Notes: generated by a model from the sequence alone, not told the origin. A DNA stretch of 64,000 nt from Acidimicrobiia bacterium (GCA_022820925.1 JAJEEO010000003.1:124001-188000); one strand, 5' to 3'. Positions 26,258-35,263 are shown, numbered from the stretch's first letter. Translations and numbers: made by a program.

Positions 26258-27580
26258 CTAGCGCGTCACAGGGTCGAGTTCGATGGCCGGCGGCGAGGGA
26301 TTCGGCTCGCTGCCGTACAGGTCGACGCCTCCGGGACGGTCGCCCGACGGCACCGTCAGGTCGGCAACGGAGGGCAGCGTCATCAGGTCGGCGGTCATCT
26401 TGTGGAAGCGGTTGAGCGGTTCCTCGAAGCGGGGGGCCAGCGGTCCGGGAGGTGCGCCGCCGAGCGAGATGCCGCGCTGAGCCCGCTCGCAGATGTCGAT
26501 GTCCTCGTCGTTCACCTCGATCCAGAAGCGGCGCGTGATCTCGAACGATTCCCGCAGCTCGGCCGACGGCTCGGCTGCGGTCATCGGGCCTGGCGGGAAC
26601 AGGAACGTGCAGTGCTCGAGCGTGCGGCCCGCGGCGAGCGGCTGCAGCACCATCAGGAACATGTGGCTCGGCAGCACCGCGAGGGTCACGTTGGGGAACA
26701 GGGCCACGAATCTGCCGCTGGCGGCATCAGAGTCGTCAAGTCCCCCAGCGGCGGGCAGCGTCAGCCAGTCGTCGCGTTCGTCGCCCGACACCGGGGTGGT
26801 GGTCTGGCCGCAGTACATCCCAGGACCTTGGTAGCGGTAGTGGTCGGGGACTCGGGACACCTTGGCCAGCTCGGGGTGCACCCAGGGAAGGTGGTAGTAC
26901 TCCGCGAAGTTCTCCACGATGAGCTTCCAGTTGGCCGCCACGTCGAACGTGCGTGCTGCCCCGTCGAGCCCGGTCGAGCGCCACTCGGAGAACCCGTAGG
27001 CCGCCAGCCGCTCCGGCAGATCGCCGAGCCACTCCTCGAGCGGTGGTGTGTCGTCGTCGAGACAGACGAACACGAGCGGGCCCCAGGCCTCGGTACGCAC
27101 AGGGATCAGGCCATAGTCGGCCATGTCGAAGTCGTCTCTGGGCACTTCGTCGAACAGGGGTGCCGCTACGAGTCGCCCGTCAGCGCTGTAATGCCACCGG
27201 TGGTACGGGCAGCGAATCGTGTTGGCGATGTCGCAATCGCGTTCGGCCAGCTCGGTGCCGCGGTGGCGGCAGGAATTCAGAAAGCCATGCAGCCCGGCGT
27301 CAGATCGGGTCAGCAGGACTGAGCGTCCGCCCACCGAGCGCACGAGCAGCCGGCCCGGCCGCTTCACCTCTTCAGCCAGCGCCACCGCAACCCACGCGCG
27401 GCCGAACAGCCGCTCCTGCTCAGCGGCAAAGAAGTCCTCGTCGGCGTACACCGTCGGCTGCATGGCGAAGGATGCGTCGACGGCGTTGCGTTGGGGAGCC
27501 CAGAATTCAGCCTCGGCTTGTGTCCAGTCAGCTACCGGCCGTGTCCATTCAGCCGCCGGCTGTGTCCCGTCTGCCGCCAT
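26258..27580 (-). CDS. Rieske non-haem iron oxygenase, alpha subunit (glycine-betaine-monooxygenase-like)
   Basis: 440 residues. The Rieske cluster ligands are Cys104-x-His106 and Cys124-x2-His127 (NSCRHRGTE ... CPYHRWHY). The mononuclear iron site is in NFAEYYHLPWVHPEL near 218-232, with both His residues present. The pairing with a dimethylglycine-dehydrogenase-like gene resembles glycine betaine catabolism, where a Rieske enzyme removes the first methyl group; carnitine, choline-type or other quaternary amines are alternatives. A separate reductase is not in the window. The N-terminus (about residues 6-27) is built of T-Q/R-P-x-A-E/D-W repeats. Confidence 0.9.
   Translation of the reverse strand: MAADGTQPAAEWTRPVADWTQAEAEFWAPQRNAVDASFAMQPTVYADEDFFAAEQERLFGRAWVAVALAEEVKRPGRLLVRSVGGRSVLLTRSDAGLHGFLNSCRHRGTELAERDCDIANTIRCPYHRWHYSADGRLVAAPLFDEVPRDDFDMADYGLIPVRTEAWGPLVFVCLDDDTPPLEEWLGDLPERLAAYGFSEWRSTGLDGAARTFDVAANWKLIVENFAEYYHLPWVHPELAKVSRVPDHYRYQGPGMYCGQTTTPVSGDERDDWLTLPAAGGLDDSDAASGRFVALFPNVTLAVLPSHMFLMVLQPLAAGRTLEHCTFLFPPGPMTAAEPSAELRESFEITRRFWIEVNDEDIDICERAQRGISLGGAPPGPLAPRFEEPLNRFHKMTADLMTLPSVADLTVPSGDRPGGVDLYGSEPNPSPPAIELDPVTR
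27500..27565 (-). repeat. Imperfect 21-bp tandem repeat at the 5' end of the Rieske gene
   Basis: Three units encode TQPAAEW, TRPVADW and TQAEAEFW immediately after the first five codons. The third unit has one extra codon. The DNA units share GTGTCC and GCC blocks on the plus strand. They add a short amphipathic extension in front of the catalytic fold. Confidence 0.75.
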
Positions 27581-27646
27581 GTCGCAGTTCTACCCCTTGG
27601 GCTCCTGCTCCGAACACTAGTGCGCGGAAACGAGCGCCTCTCCCGA

Positions 27647-30600
27647 TCAGCCGTCGTGCTCGCTCTCGGGGCTGCCCGAACGTCCGGCAGGGCGGATCTC
27701 CGCGATCAGGTCGCCGGGCTCGAGCAGCGACCCCGAGGCTGCCGCGACAGAGATGACCGTGCCGGTGACGGGCGCGGAGATGGACGACTCCATCTTCATG
27801 GCCTCGATGACCGCAACGGTGTCCCCGGCTTCCACCTGATCGCCTTCGGACACCGACACGTTCACCGAGCCCCGGAACGGTGCCGCCACGTGACCCGGAA
27901 CGCTGGGGTCAGCCCTGGCGTGTTCGGGCCGATCGACGGCCACTGTGCGGTCGAGCGTGTCGATGTCGCGGGGCTGGCCGTTCACACGGAAGCTCACCAG
28001 GCGAATGCCCTCGTCGTTCGGCTCGCCGATGGACCGCAGGCCCAGCAGCAGCCGCACGCCGGGGCCGAGCACCACGGCGGTGTCGTCGTCGTGAGGGTCC
28101 AGCCCGTACCAGAACAGCAGCGACGGCAGCACCGACAGGTCGCCGAAGCGGTGGGTGTTCTCGCTATGGGCTGCTGAGGGCGTGGGGAACAGCAGCCGGT
28201 TCAGCGTGGCGGCGCGATCGGCCGCCAAGCCCGCCACGTCGTCGTCGGTGAGGTCCTTGGTCTTGGGCGCCCAGCCGCGGCCCTCGGTGGCATGGGTGCG
28301 GAAGGGCTCGGGGAAGCCGCCCGGCGGGGTGCCGAGCTCGCCGTGCAGGAAGCCGATGACGCTGTCGGGCAGGTCGGCCCCGGCCGGGTCGCCGGCCAGC
28401 TCTTCGGGTGAGACGCCCGAGGCCACGAGGTGCAGGGCAAGGTCGCCGACGACCTTCGACGACGGCGTGACCTTGATGGGGCGGCCGAGCAGGTCGCTGC
28501 ACGCCGCATACAGGCGCTCGACCTCCTCGAAGCGGTGCCCGAGGCCCAGTGCCCGTGCCTGCGACCGCAGGTTCGACAGCTGCCCGCCGGGAATCTCGTG
28601 GCGGTAGACGGTGCCCGTGGGCGACGGCAGGCCGGCTTCGAACGGCGCGTACACGTGCCGCACCGCTTCCCAGTAGGGCTCCATGTCGCCGATCGCGTCG
28701 AGGCTGAGCCCGGTGGCCCAGTCGGTGTCGTCGGTCATCGCCACGATCGAGGCGATCGACGGCTGAGACGTCATTCCCGACAGGGGAGGAGCGGCACCGT
28801 CGATGGCATCCACCCCGGCGTCGATCGCTGCGAGGTAGGTCGCGAGCTGCCCGCCGCCGGTGTCGTGCGTGTGCAGGTGCACCGGCTGTGCGAATCGATC
28901 CCGCAGCGCACTGACGAGCACCTCTGCGGCCGGCGGGCGGAGCAGCCCCGCCATGTCCTTGATGCACAGGATGTGCACCCCGGCGGCGTCGAGTCGCTCG
29001 GCGACCCCGAGGTAGTAGTCGAGGGTGTACAGGTCTTCATCGGGGCTGGACAGGTTGCCCGAGTAGCAGATGGTGCCCTCGGCCACCGCGCCGGCCTCGA
29101 TGACGGCTTCGATGGCGGGCCGCATCTGATCGATGGAGTTGAACGCGTCGAACACCCGGAAGATGTCCATCCCGCACTCGGCCGCCTCGGCCACGAACTC
29201 GTGGGCGACCGTGTCGGGATAGGGCGAGTAGCCCACCGTGTTGCGCCCTCGCAGCAGCATCTGGGTGCAGATGTTGGGTGCCGCGGCGCGAATGCGCCGC
29301 AGCCGTTCCCACGGGTCCTCGTGCAGGAAGCGCAGCGCCACGTCGAAGGTGGCGCCGCCCCAGCACTCCATGCTGAGCAGTTGCGGCATGTAATGGGCCA
29401 TCTGGCGGGCGCCCGCCACCAGGTCGATGGTGCGGAGCCGGGTGGCCAGGATCGACTGGTGGGCATCGCGCAGCGTGGTGTCGGTGACGGCCACGGTGCC
29501 GGCGGCTCGCAGGTCGGCCGCGAAGCCCGCAGGCCCGAGTTCGTCGAGCCGCTGGCGGGACCCATCCGGCGGCGTGCGCGGCGTCGGTGCGAGCTTGGTG
29601 GCGGGATCGACATGGGTCGGAGCCGGTCCGTGGGGTTGGTGGACGGTCACGTCGGCCAGGTAGCGCAGCAGCCGGGTGGCCCGGTCGGCGCCGACAGAGG
29701 CGGCGGTCAGCTCGGGTCGGTCGTCGATGAACGTGGTGGTGACGGGCTCGGATTGGAACTGGGCATCGGCCAGGATCGCTTGGAGGTACGGCTGGTTGGT
29801 CGACACGCCCCGCACCCGGTACTCGGCCAGGGTGCGCTGCATGCGCCGGACCACGGTGTCGAAATCGGGGCCACGGCAGGTGATCTTCTCGATCATCGAG
29901 TCGAAGTGCGGGGTGATCTCCACGCCCTGGTACACGCAGCCGTCCAGACGCACGCCAGCGCCGCTGGCGGGTCGATAGGCCACGATGCGGCCGGTGTCGG
30001 GACGGAAGTCGTTGGCGGGGTTCTCGGCGGTCACCCGGCACTGCATCGCGAAGCCGCGCACGCTGATTCGGTCCTGGGACATCCCCAGATCGTCGAGCGT
30101 GGCACCGGCGGCGATGCGCAGCTGCGACTCGACGAGGTCGATGTCGGTGACTTCCTCGGTCACCGTGTGCTCCACCTGGATGCGCGGATTCATCTCGATG
30201 AAGACGTGCCGACCGCTGGGCTCGACCAGGAACTCCACCGTGCCCGCGTTGACGTAGCCGATGGCCTGCGCGAAGCGGACGGCATCGGCGAGCAGTTGCT
30301 GCCGCACCGCTGGGTCGAGGTCGCGGGCGGGCGCCATCTCGACCACTTTCTGGAAGCGCCGCTGCACCGAGCAGTCCCGCTCGTAGAGGTGCACGACGTT
30401 GCCGCCGGCGTCGGCCAGCACCTGCGCCTCGATGTGGCGCACGTCGGTCATGGCCTCTTCGAGGAAGACCGTGCCGTCGCCGAAGGCGCTGTGGGCTTCC
30501 CGGCGAGCGGCCTCGACCGCCTCGGCCAAGTTCTCGGGGCGCTCCACGCGGCGCATGCCGCGACCCCCGCCGCCCGATGCGGCCTTCACGAACAGCGGGA

Positions 30601-31069
30601 AGCCGATTGCTGACGCAGCGCTCGTGATGTCGGATTCGGCAGCGTCATCGTCGACGGGCGGCGACTGTCGCAGCACCGGCAAGCCGGCTGCCTCGGCTGC
30701 CTCACGGGCCCGCATCTTGTTGCCGGTCAGGCGCAGCGCCCCGGCGCTGGGCCCGACGAAGGTGATGCCGGCCGCTGCGCACGCATCGGCGAGATCCGGG
30801 CTCTCGGACAGGAACCCGTAGCCGGGGTAGACGGCGTCGGCGCCGACTTCGACCGCCTTGGCGACGATGGCTTCGTGGTCGAGGTAGGCCCGGACCGGTC
30901 GGCCCTCAGTGCCGATGACATAGGCCTCGTCGGCCTTGATGCGATGCAGGGCGCCGCTGCGCTCCTCCTCGACGGGCAGGATCGCAACGGTGCGAATGCC
31001 GAGTTGGGTTGCCGCCCGGAAGGCACGTATGGCGATCTCGCCCCTATTCGCTACGAGCAGCTTCTCCAT
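27647..31069 (-). CDS. pyc: Pyruvate carboxylase
   Basis: 1140 residues in the one-chain layout. Biotin carboxylase occupies about 1-450: LLVANRGEIAIRAFRAA, the glycine-rich ATP loop KAASGGGGRGMRRV, and EMNPRIQVEHTVTEEVT. The carboxyltransferase barrel spans about 520-800: DTTLRDAHQS, ECWGGATFDVALRFL, and the metal site HLHTHDTGG. The biotinyl domain is at the C-terminus, with the biotinylated Lys1092 in EAMKME. It converts pyruvate plus bicarbonate to oxaloacetate. ATG at 31069 gives the standard MEKLLVANRG start, but in-frame ATGs just upstream in the repeated leader are possible. Confidence 0.97.
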   Translation of the reverse strand: MEKLLVANRGEIAIRAFRAATQLGIRTVAILPVEEERSGALHRIKADEAYVIGTEGRPVRAYLDHEAIVAKAVEVGADAVYPGYGFLSESPDLADACAAAGITFVGPSAGALRLTGNKMRAREAAEAAGLPVLRQSPPVDDDAAESDITSAASAIGFPLFVKAASGGGGRGMRRVERPENLAEAVEAARREAHSAFGDGTVFLEEAMTDVRHIEAQVLADAGGNVVHLYERDCSVQRRFQKVVEMAPARDLDPAVRQQLLADAVRFAQAIGYVNAGTVEFLVEPSGRHVFIEMNPRIQVEHTVTEEVTDIDLVESQLRIAAGATLDDLGMSQDRISVRGFAMQCRVTAENPANDFRPDTGRIVAYRPASGAGVRLDGCVYQGVEITPHFDSMIEKITCRGPDFDTVVRRMQRTLAEYRVRGVSTNQPYLQAILADAQFQSEPVTTTFIDDRPELTAASVGADRATRLLRYLADVTVHQPHGPAPTHVDPATKLAPTPRTPPDGSRQRLDELGPAGFAADLRAAGTVAVTDTTLRDAHQSILATRLRTIDLVAGARQMAHYMPQLLSMECWGGATFDVALRFLHEDPWERLRRIRAAAPNICTQMLLRGRNTVGYSPYPDTVAHEFVAEAAECGMDIFRVFDAFNSIDQMRPAIEAVIEAGAVAEGTICYSGNLSSPDEDLYTLDYYLGVAERLDAAGVHILCIKDMAGLLRPPAAEVLVSALRDRFAQPVHLHTHDTGGGQLATYLAAIDAGVDAIDGAAPPLSGMTSQPSIASIVAMTDDTDWATGLSLDAIGDMEPYWEAVRHVYAPFEAGLPSPTGTVYRHEIPGGQLSNLRSQARALGLGHRFEEVERLYAACSDLLGRPIKVTPSSKVVGDLALHLVASGVSPEELAGDPAGADLPDSVIGFLHGELGTPPGGFPEPFRTHATEGRGWAPKTKDLTDDDVAGLAADRAATLNRLLFPTPSAAHSENTHRFGDLSVLPSLLFWYGLDPHDDDTAVVLGPGVRLLLGLRSIGEPNDEGIRLVSFRVNGQPRDIDTLDRTVAVDRPEHARADPSVPGHVAAPFRGSVNVSVSEGDQVEAGDTVAVIEAMKMESSISAPVTGTVISVAAASGSLLEPGDLIAEIRPAGRSGSPESEHDG

Positions 31070-31070
31070 C

Positions 31071-31109
31071 ACATCTCCCGCGGACATCTCCCGCGGACAT
31101 CTCCCGTGT
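31071..31109 (-). repeat. 13-bp tandem repeat, three copies, carrying tandem ribosome-site-like GGGAGA
   Basis: Units at 31071, 31084 and 31097 put the minus-strand motif GGGAGATGT three times in a row directly in front of the pyc ATG. The copy nearest the gene is correctly spaced for ribosome binding. The 13-base period shifts frame between copies. The leader also contains upstream ATGTCC starts, at least one in frame with pyc. Confidence 0.9.
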
Positions 31110-31172
31110 CCGGTCAACATGTTCGCGCCTGATTCCAGTCCTCAATCACTTCGCTGAGGCGAGCCGCTGCCC

Positions 31173-31178
31173 TAGCGT
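31173..31178 (+). promoter_or_regulatory. Putative -10 box (TAGCGT), leaderless start
   Basis: TAGCGT is followed by seven bases and GTG at 31186. No ribosome site precedes the GTG. This supports 31186 as the start of the aminotransferase gene. Confidence 0.4.
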
Positions 31179-31185
31179 GCCCTGC

Positions 31186-32358
31186 GTGACTGCATGGCTG
31201 TTGGACCCAGAAGTGCTGCATCTCAATCACGGCTCGTTCGGCGCGACTCCTGCGGAGGTGCTGGACGCACAGCAGGCCATCCGTACCCGCATCGAGGCCA
31301 ACCCGACCCGGTTCTTCCTCGAGGGCGAGTACCAGGAACGGCTGGACTGCACGCGGCAGGCGGTGGCGGAGTTCGTCGGTGCCGACCCGGCAGGACTCGT
31401 TTTCGTCACGAACGCAACGGCGGGCGTGAACTCGGTGCTGCGCTCGCTGGAGCCGAGCCTGTCGCCCGGCGACGAGATTCTGGTCACTGACCACGAGTAC
31501 AACGCCTGCACCAACGCTGCGGTCGTGTCGGCGTCGCGTGCAGGCGCCGTGGTCACCACCGCAGCAGTGCCGTTCCCGCTCGACGACCGCAGCGAGGTGA
31601 TCGACGCTGTGCTTGATGCCGTCACCGACCGCACGCGCATCCTGCTGATCGACGCGGTGACCTCGGCGACGGGCTTGGTCATGCCGGTGGACGAGCTGGT
31701 GGCGCGGTTGGAGCCCGATGTTCGGGTGCTCGTCGACGCGGCCCATGCGCCCGGCATGATCGACTTCGATGTGACCGAGCTGGGCGCCTCGTACGTCACG
31801 GCCAACTGCCACAAGTGGATGTGCTCGGCCAAGGGCGCGGCGTTCCTGTGGGTGCGATCCGACCGGCGTGACGGCATGCACCATGCCGTCATCAGCCACG
31901 GCTACAACGGCGGCTGGCCGTCCGAGGGAGGGCATCTGCATGCCCAGTTCGACTGGACGGGCACCCATGATCCGGCGGCCTGGCTGACCATCGCCGATGC
32001 CCTGGCGGCGGTCGAGGCCATGCACCCCGAAGGCTGGCCGGGGGTGAAAGCGGCAATCCGCGAACTCTGCCTGACCGGTCGCGGCGTGCTCATCGATGCG
32101 CTCGGCATCGAGCCGCCGGCACCGGCGGACATGATCGGCGCCATCGCCAGCGTGCCGCTGTCGCCGGCCGGCAACTCGGGCTCGGCGATCTTCGACCCGC
32201 TGATGGAGGCGCTGCGCGACCGCCACCGCATCGAGGTGCCGGTGTTCACCTGGCCGGCGCCGCCCGACCGCGTCCTGCGCATTTCGGCCCACCTCTACAA
32301 CCAGTCCGGCGACTACGACCTGCTCGCCAAGGCGCTCACCACGGAACTGGCCGGCTAA
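31186..32358 (+). CDS. Class V PLP-dependent aminotransferase / epimerase-like
   Basis: 390 residues. The N-terminal LNHGSFGATP and the PLP-lysine segment ANCHKWMCSAKGAAFLW (Lys210) match the isopenicillin-N-epimerase-like branch of class V aminotransferases. DAAHAPGMIDFD holds the Asp that contacts the pyridine nitrogen. Relatives act on cysteine, cysteine conjugates, kynurenine or penicillin-like substrates, and the product here is unknown. It is divergent from pyc across a 116-base gap. Confidence 0.88.
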   Translation: MTAWLLDPEVLHLNHGSFGATPAEVLDAQQAIRTRIEANPTRFFLEGEYQERLDCTRQAVAEFVGADPAGLVFVTNATAGVNSVLRSLEPSLSPGDEILVTDHEYNACTNAAVVSASRAGAVVTTAAVPFPLDDRSEVIDAVLDAVTDRTRILLIDAVTSATGLVMPVDELVARLEPDVRVLVDAAHAPGMIDFDVTELGASYVTANCHKWMCSAKGAAFLWVRSDRRDGMHHAVISHGYNGGWPSEGGHLHAQFDWTGTHDPAAWLTIADALAAVEAMHPEGWPGVKAAIRELCLTGRGVLIDALGIEPPAPADMIGAIASVPLSPAGNSGSAIFDPLMEALRDRHRIEVPVFTWPAPPDRVLRISAHLYNQSGDYDLLAKALTTELAG

Positions 32359-32482
32359 GGGCTGCCGGATCGGTTGACGGCTGCGTCGTGGCGGCTCAGC
32401 GCTGCGGCGGCCTGGGGCCAGGTGGCAGGATCGCGGGACGCAGGGCGAGACCCGCCCGAGGTTCGCAGTCCAGGAGGCACCG

Positions 32483-33217
32483 ATGTCATCGGCCATCGCA
32501 GCAACACCCGGCGCCAAGATGATCTTCCTCATCAAGCGCCGGCCCGAAGCCACCCGCGACGAGCTGGTCGCGAACTGGTTCAAGAATCACATGCCCGACG
32601 TGATTGCCGGCCAGGAGCGCGCCGCCGCCGAGGGCAAGGTCCACGCCACGAAGTACATCGCGACGCTGTTCGATCAGCGGCCCGGCAAAGACGTGCCGTG
32701 GGACGGCATGGCGCAGCTCTGGTTCGACCGGGCGATCCCGAACCCGCCCGAGCCGCACGGCACGGTGCCCCGAGACACGTTCCAGCAGAAGGCCGAGCCG
32801 TACGTGGGGTGGGCGACCACCGAGTACGTGGTGATCGACGGCGAGCTGCCTGTCGTGCCGAACACCCTCAACGAGCCGTTCCCGGCGACACGGTCGGGCT
32901 TTTTCAAGGTGTCGTTCCTGGTGCCCGCCCGGGACGGGATCGACTACGACGCTGCATTCAGCCATTGGCTGGAAGCGCATGCACCCAACGTGCGAGGGGT
33001 CATGGGCGAGATCGGCGGCCTGCGCTACGTGGTGAACCACAGCCAGGACCCCGCGAACGAGTCCTACCTGGGCATGGCGGAGCTGTACTTCCGCGATCCG
33101 CAGGGCTGGGACGACTACCGGGCCACCATCACCGAGGACGGCTTCAGCGAATTCGTCGACTTCGGCCGCCTGGTGAACATGCACGCGACCGCGCAGATGA
33201 TCGGCATCCCCGGCTGA
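32483..33217 (+). CDS. EthD-like protein with two alpha+beta barrel domains
   Basis: 244 residues forming two tandem ferredoxin-like units. The first begins KMIFLIKRRPEATRDELVANWFKNHMPDV (about 12-40). The second begins FFKVSFLVPARDGIDYDAAFSHWLEAHAPNV (about 138-168). The F/W-x3-H-P/A pattern after the first helix is characteristic of EthD and related dimeric barrel proteins. Some relatives help P450 or ring-cleavage pathways. No catalytic residue can be assigned. GTTCGCAGTCCAGGAGGCACCG upstream contains AGGAGG, a good ribosome site, confirming ATG at 32483. Confidence 0.75.
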   Translation: MSSAIAATPGAKMIFLIKRRPEATRDELVANWFKNHMPDVIAGQERAAAEGKVHATKYIATLFDQRPGKDVPWDGMAQLWFDRAIPNPPEPHGTVPRDTFQQKAEPYVGWATTEYVVIDGELPVVPNTLNEPFPATRSGFFKVSFLVPARDGIDYDAAFSHWLEAHAPNVRGVMGEIGGLRYVVNHSQDPANESYLGMAELYFRDPQGWDDYRATITEDGFSEFVDFGRLVNMHATAQMIGIPG

Positions 33218-33239
33218 TCGGCTGCCTCACCTCGAGGCG

Positions 33240-33740
33240 TCAAGCCTCTGCGGCTGCCTTCATCGCCGCGAGCGTGGCCCGGATGCCGGCGCGGGCGTTG
33301 CCGGCCCGGTAGTCGAGTTCTTTCTGCCCGAACTCGACCATGCGCGGTGACAGCTGACGAAGCGTCCAGGTCTCGGTCAACGTGGTGCCCTCTCCCTTGG
33401 GCGCGAGCTGGTAGCGCCACAGGACGATGTTGTATTCGAGGCCGCCGGTCACGAAGGCGAAGTCCTCGTTCTCGACGCGGCGGATGATCTCGACGGGGGC
33501 CTTCCACTCCTCGCCGTCGAGTCGGTTGATGCCGACGAACATGTCGCCGACCTGCCCCGTGCCGGGCACACCGTCAGGTCCCTTGCGCCAATACCCGCCC
33601 GTGTTCTCGTTGCTCCACTCGCCGTAGCGGTCCAGCGCCGTCACCATCTCCCACACCTTTTCCGGCGGGGCTTCGATATCGACTGACTCGCTGTGGGACA
33701 TCACCGGGTCGTCAACGTGCCCGGGCAACTGCTCGCTCAT
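33240..33740 (-). CDS. SRPBCC (START-like) domain protein
   Basis: 166 residues with the polyketide cyclase/SRPBCC pattern: SVDIEAPPEKVWEMVTALDRYGEW near 18-41, a mid-region of beta strands (GQVGDMFVGINRLDGEEW) and the long C-terminal helix AGNARAGIRATLAAMKAAAEA. Such proteins bind hydrophobic ligands in a deep cavity. A second Met at residue 14 could be the true start, since the fold begins right after it. It is convergent with the EthD-like gene. Confidence 0.85.
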   Translation of the reverse strand: MSEQLPGHVDDPVMSHSESVDIEAPPEKVWEMVTALDRYGEWSNENTGGYWRKGPDGVPGTGQVGDMFVGINRLDGEEWKAPVEIIRRVENEDFAFVTGGLEYNIVLWRYQLAPKGEGTTLTETWTLRQLSPRMVEFGQKELDYRAGNARAGIRATLAAMKAAAEA

Positions 33741-33835
33741 GGGCCGCAGCCTTGCAGATGCCGTCAGCGTCCGCAGTGCGCCGGATTGCTCAGGGTCGCC
33801 ACAGCGCAGTTGGCCACGACTCGGCTGTCACCTGC

Positions 33836-34687
33836 TCAGTCGTCGTTGGCGGGGTAGAGCTCTCGCCAGTCGATCTGGTCGTCCTTCGGCAGCACGGCGT
33901 TGATTGGCGCCATGTCGGCCAGCAGGGCATCGGCAGCATCGTCGCCGATCGCTGCCCAGTGGACGCCGTCGAGCCGGTCGGTCATGGCCTCGACCTCGGC
34001 ACGACCGGCGGAGCCTGCAGCAGTGGCCCGCCCGTCAGCATCCACCCAGCCGCGGCTGCGGAGGCGCTCGTAGGCGTCCGCCGCCTCTGTCTCGGTCCAG
34101 CCGGCTTCTTCTTGAATCCACTCACGGGGTGCCTCGTCGACGGCGACCTGGGAGACCACCGATTCGCAGCCATCCAGACCGGCTGCTGCCAGTGCGATCA
34201 GGTGGCACCCGCTGCGGTATTCCCGCAGCAGCGTGCAGCCGTGCCACAGCGCAAGATGCGGCTCGTCGGGCCAGTCCAGCGACGCCCATCCCGCGAACAG
34301 CACCCGCCCGACGGGGTCGGCGGCATCGCAGGCGGCCCGAACGGTTTCGGCACTGCGGCGAATCGGATCGCCGCCGACCGACTCGCCCAGTTCGCGCCTC
34401 AAGGCGGAGTCCATGCCCTCGCAGCGCGCCTCCAGCACCCGGGACGGCGTCGAGAACGTCCAAGCATCGGGGATCGCCCGCCGAACCCGCGCCGGTGCGT
34501 AATAGAAGAACAGCGATTCCACGACACTCGCCGGTACCGGCCCCAACGGAGCCGACCGGGTCGCGAAGTAGTTCATCCAGAAGCCCTTCAACCCTGCTGC
34601 AGCGCCGGTCTCGCGCACTTCAGGCGCCCAATAGCAGACCTGGTGATACCGCTCCACGCACTCCCACATCTGACGCGCCCGTCGCAT
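33836..34687 (-). CDS. SCO6745-family protein
   Basis: 283 residues matching the actinobacterial SCO6745/SalK-like family: RARQMWECVERYHQVCYWAPEV at the N-terminus, AAGLKGFWMNYFATRSAPLGPV near 25-46, and a helical C-terminal half with HLIALAAAGLDGCE and EAGWTETEAADAYERLRSRGW, which looks like a winged-helix module. The family lacks a firmly established function; DNA binding is possible from the C-terminal fold. It is 18 bases downstream of the globin gene and may share its transcript. Confidence 0.85.
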   Translation of the reverse strand: MRRARQMWECVERYHQVCYWAPEVRETGAAAGLKGFWMNYFATRSAPLGPVPASVVESLFFYYAPARVRRAIPDAWTFSTPSRVLEARCEGMDSALRRELGESVGGDPIRRSAETVRAACDAADPVGRVLFAGWASLDWPDEPHLALWHGCTLLREYRSGCHLIALAAAGLDGCESVVSQVAVDEAPREWIQEEAGWTETEAADAYERLRSRGWVDADGRATAAGSAGRAEVEAMTDRLDGVHWAAIGDDAADALLADMAPINAVLPKDDQIDWRELYPANDD

Positions 34688-34705
34688 GGTTTACTCCGCG
34701 TTCCG

Positions 34706-35209
34706 CTAGCTGGGTCGGTTGATGAGGTGGGTGGCGGCGTTGTCGAAATGGGCGAACATGGCCTGAGCGATGTCGGGATCGAGGGGAGACCCGTCTGGCA
34801 TCTGCGCCGTTTCGAGCGAGGCAACCATGTGTCGCATCCAAGCATTGCGTTCGGCCGGCCCGATGGTGAAAGGCATGTGACGCATTCGCAGGCGCGGGTG
34901 GCCGCGCTCAGCGCTGTAGTCGGCCGGGCCGCCCCAGTACTGGGCCAGGAAGCCCGCCAGACGCTGCCGGGAGGGTCCCATGTCGGCGGGATACATCGGC
35001 CGGAGCAGTTCGTCCTGCTCGACTGCGTCGTAGAAGCGATCCACCAGATCGTCGAAGAACTGCTGCCCGCCGACGGCGGCGAACACCGTCGGCGGCTGCT
35101 CGACGGCCTCGGCCAGGCTGCCGCCCAGCGTCACGCCGCCGGCGCCCCAAGCGGAGCCGTCACCGGATGATGCGGCCTGATCCGCTCCGGAAACGTCGGC
35201 GTCGTTCAC
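34706..35209 (-). CDS. glbO: Group II truncated haemoglobin
   Basis: 167 residues. The conserved core begins TVFAAVGGQQFFDDLVDRFY and continues LRPMYP, FLAQYWGGPADYS, RGHPRLRMRHMPFTIGPAERNAW, which is the GlbO pattern including the proximal His in RMRHMPF and the following Trp. It binds oxygen or NO, probably for detoxification or redox work. GTG at 35209 is chosen over ATG at 35266 because a TAGCCT box lies seven bases before it and the longer N-terminus has no homologous look. It is divergent from the selenoprotein gene. Confidence 0.92.
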   Translation of the reverse strand: MNDADVSGADQAASSGDGSAWGAGGVTLGGSLAEAVEQPPTVFAAVGGQQFFDDLVDRFYDAVEQDELLRPMYPADMGPSRQRLAGFLAQYWGGPADYSAERGHPRLRMRHMPFTIGPAERNAWMRHMVASLETAQMPDGSPLDPDIAQAMFAHFDNAATHLINRPS

Positions 35210-35216
35210 AGCGCTC

Positions 35217-35222
35217 AGGCTA
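35217..35222 (-). promoter_or_regulatory. Putative -10 box (TAGCCT), leaderless start of glbO
   Basis: On the minus strand TAGCCT, seven bases, then GTG at 35209. This matches the arrangement seen at the aminotransferase, guaB and other genes and decides the globin start. Confidence 0.4.
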
Positions 35223-35257
35223 AGAGCGACAGCGGGCATCCCGCAGGGCGGGGCGCG

Positions 35258-35263
35258 TACAGT
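35258..35263 (+). promoter_or_regulatory. Possible -10 box (TACAGT) for the selenoprotein gene
   Basis: TACAGT lies about 77 bases before ATG at 35340 and would give a leader of roughly 70 bases that includes the GGGAGA ribosome site. No -35 element is clear. Confidence 0.25.

Noticed and set aside
28430..30613. 727-codon open frame on the + strand opposite pyc
   Set aside because: It is antisense to an unmistakable pyruvate carboxylase, is rich in His/Arg/Gly/Val as expected from the complement of GC-biased codons, and shows no domain. Similar long antisense frames occur opposite many genes here.
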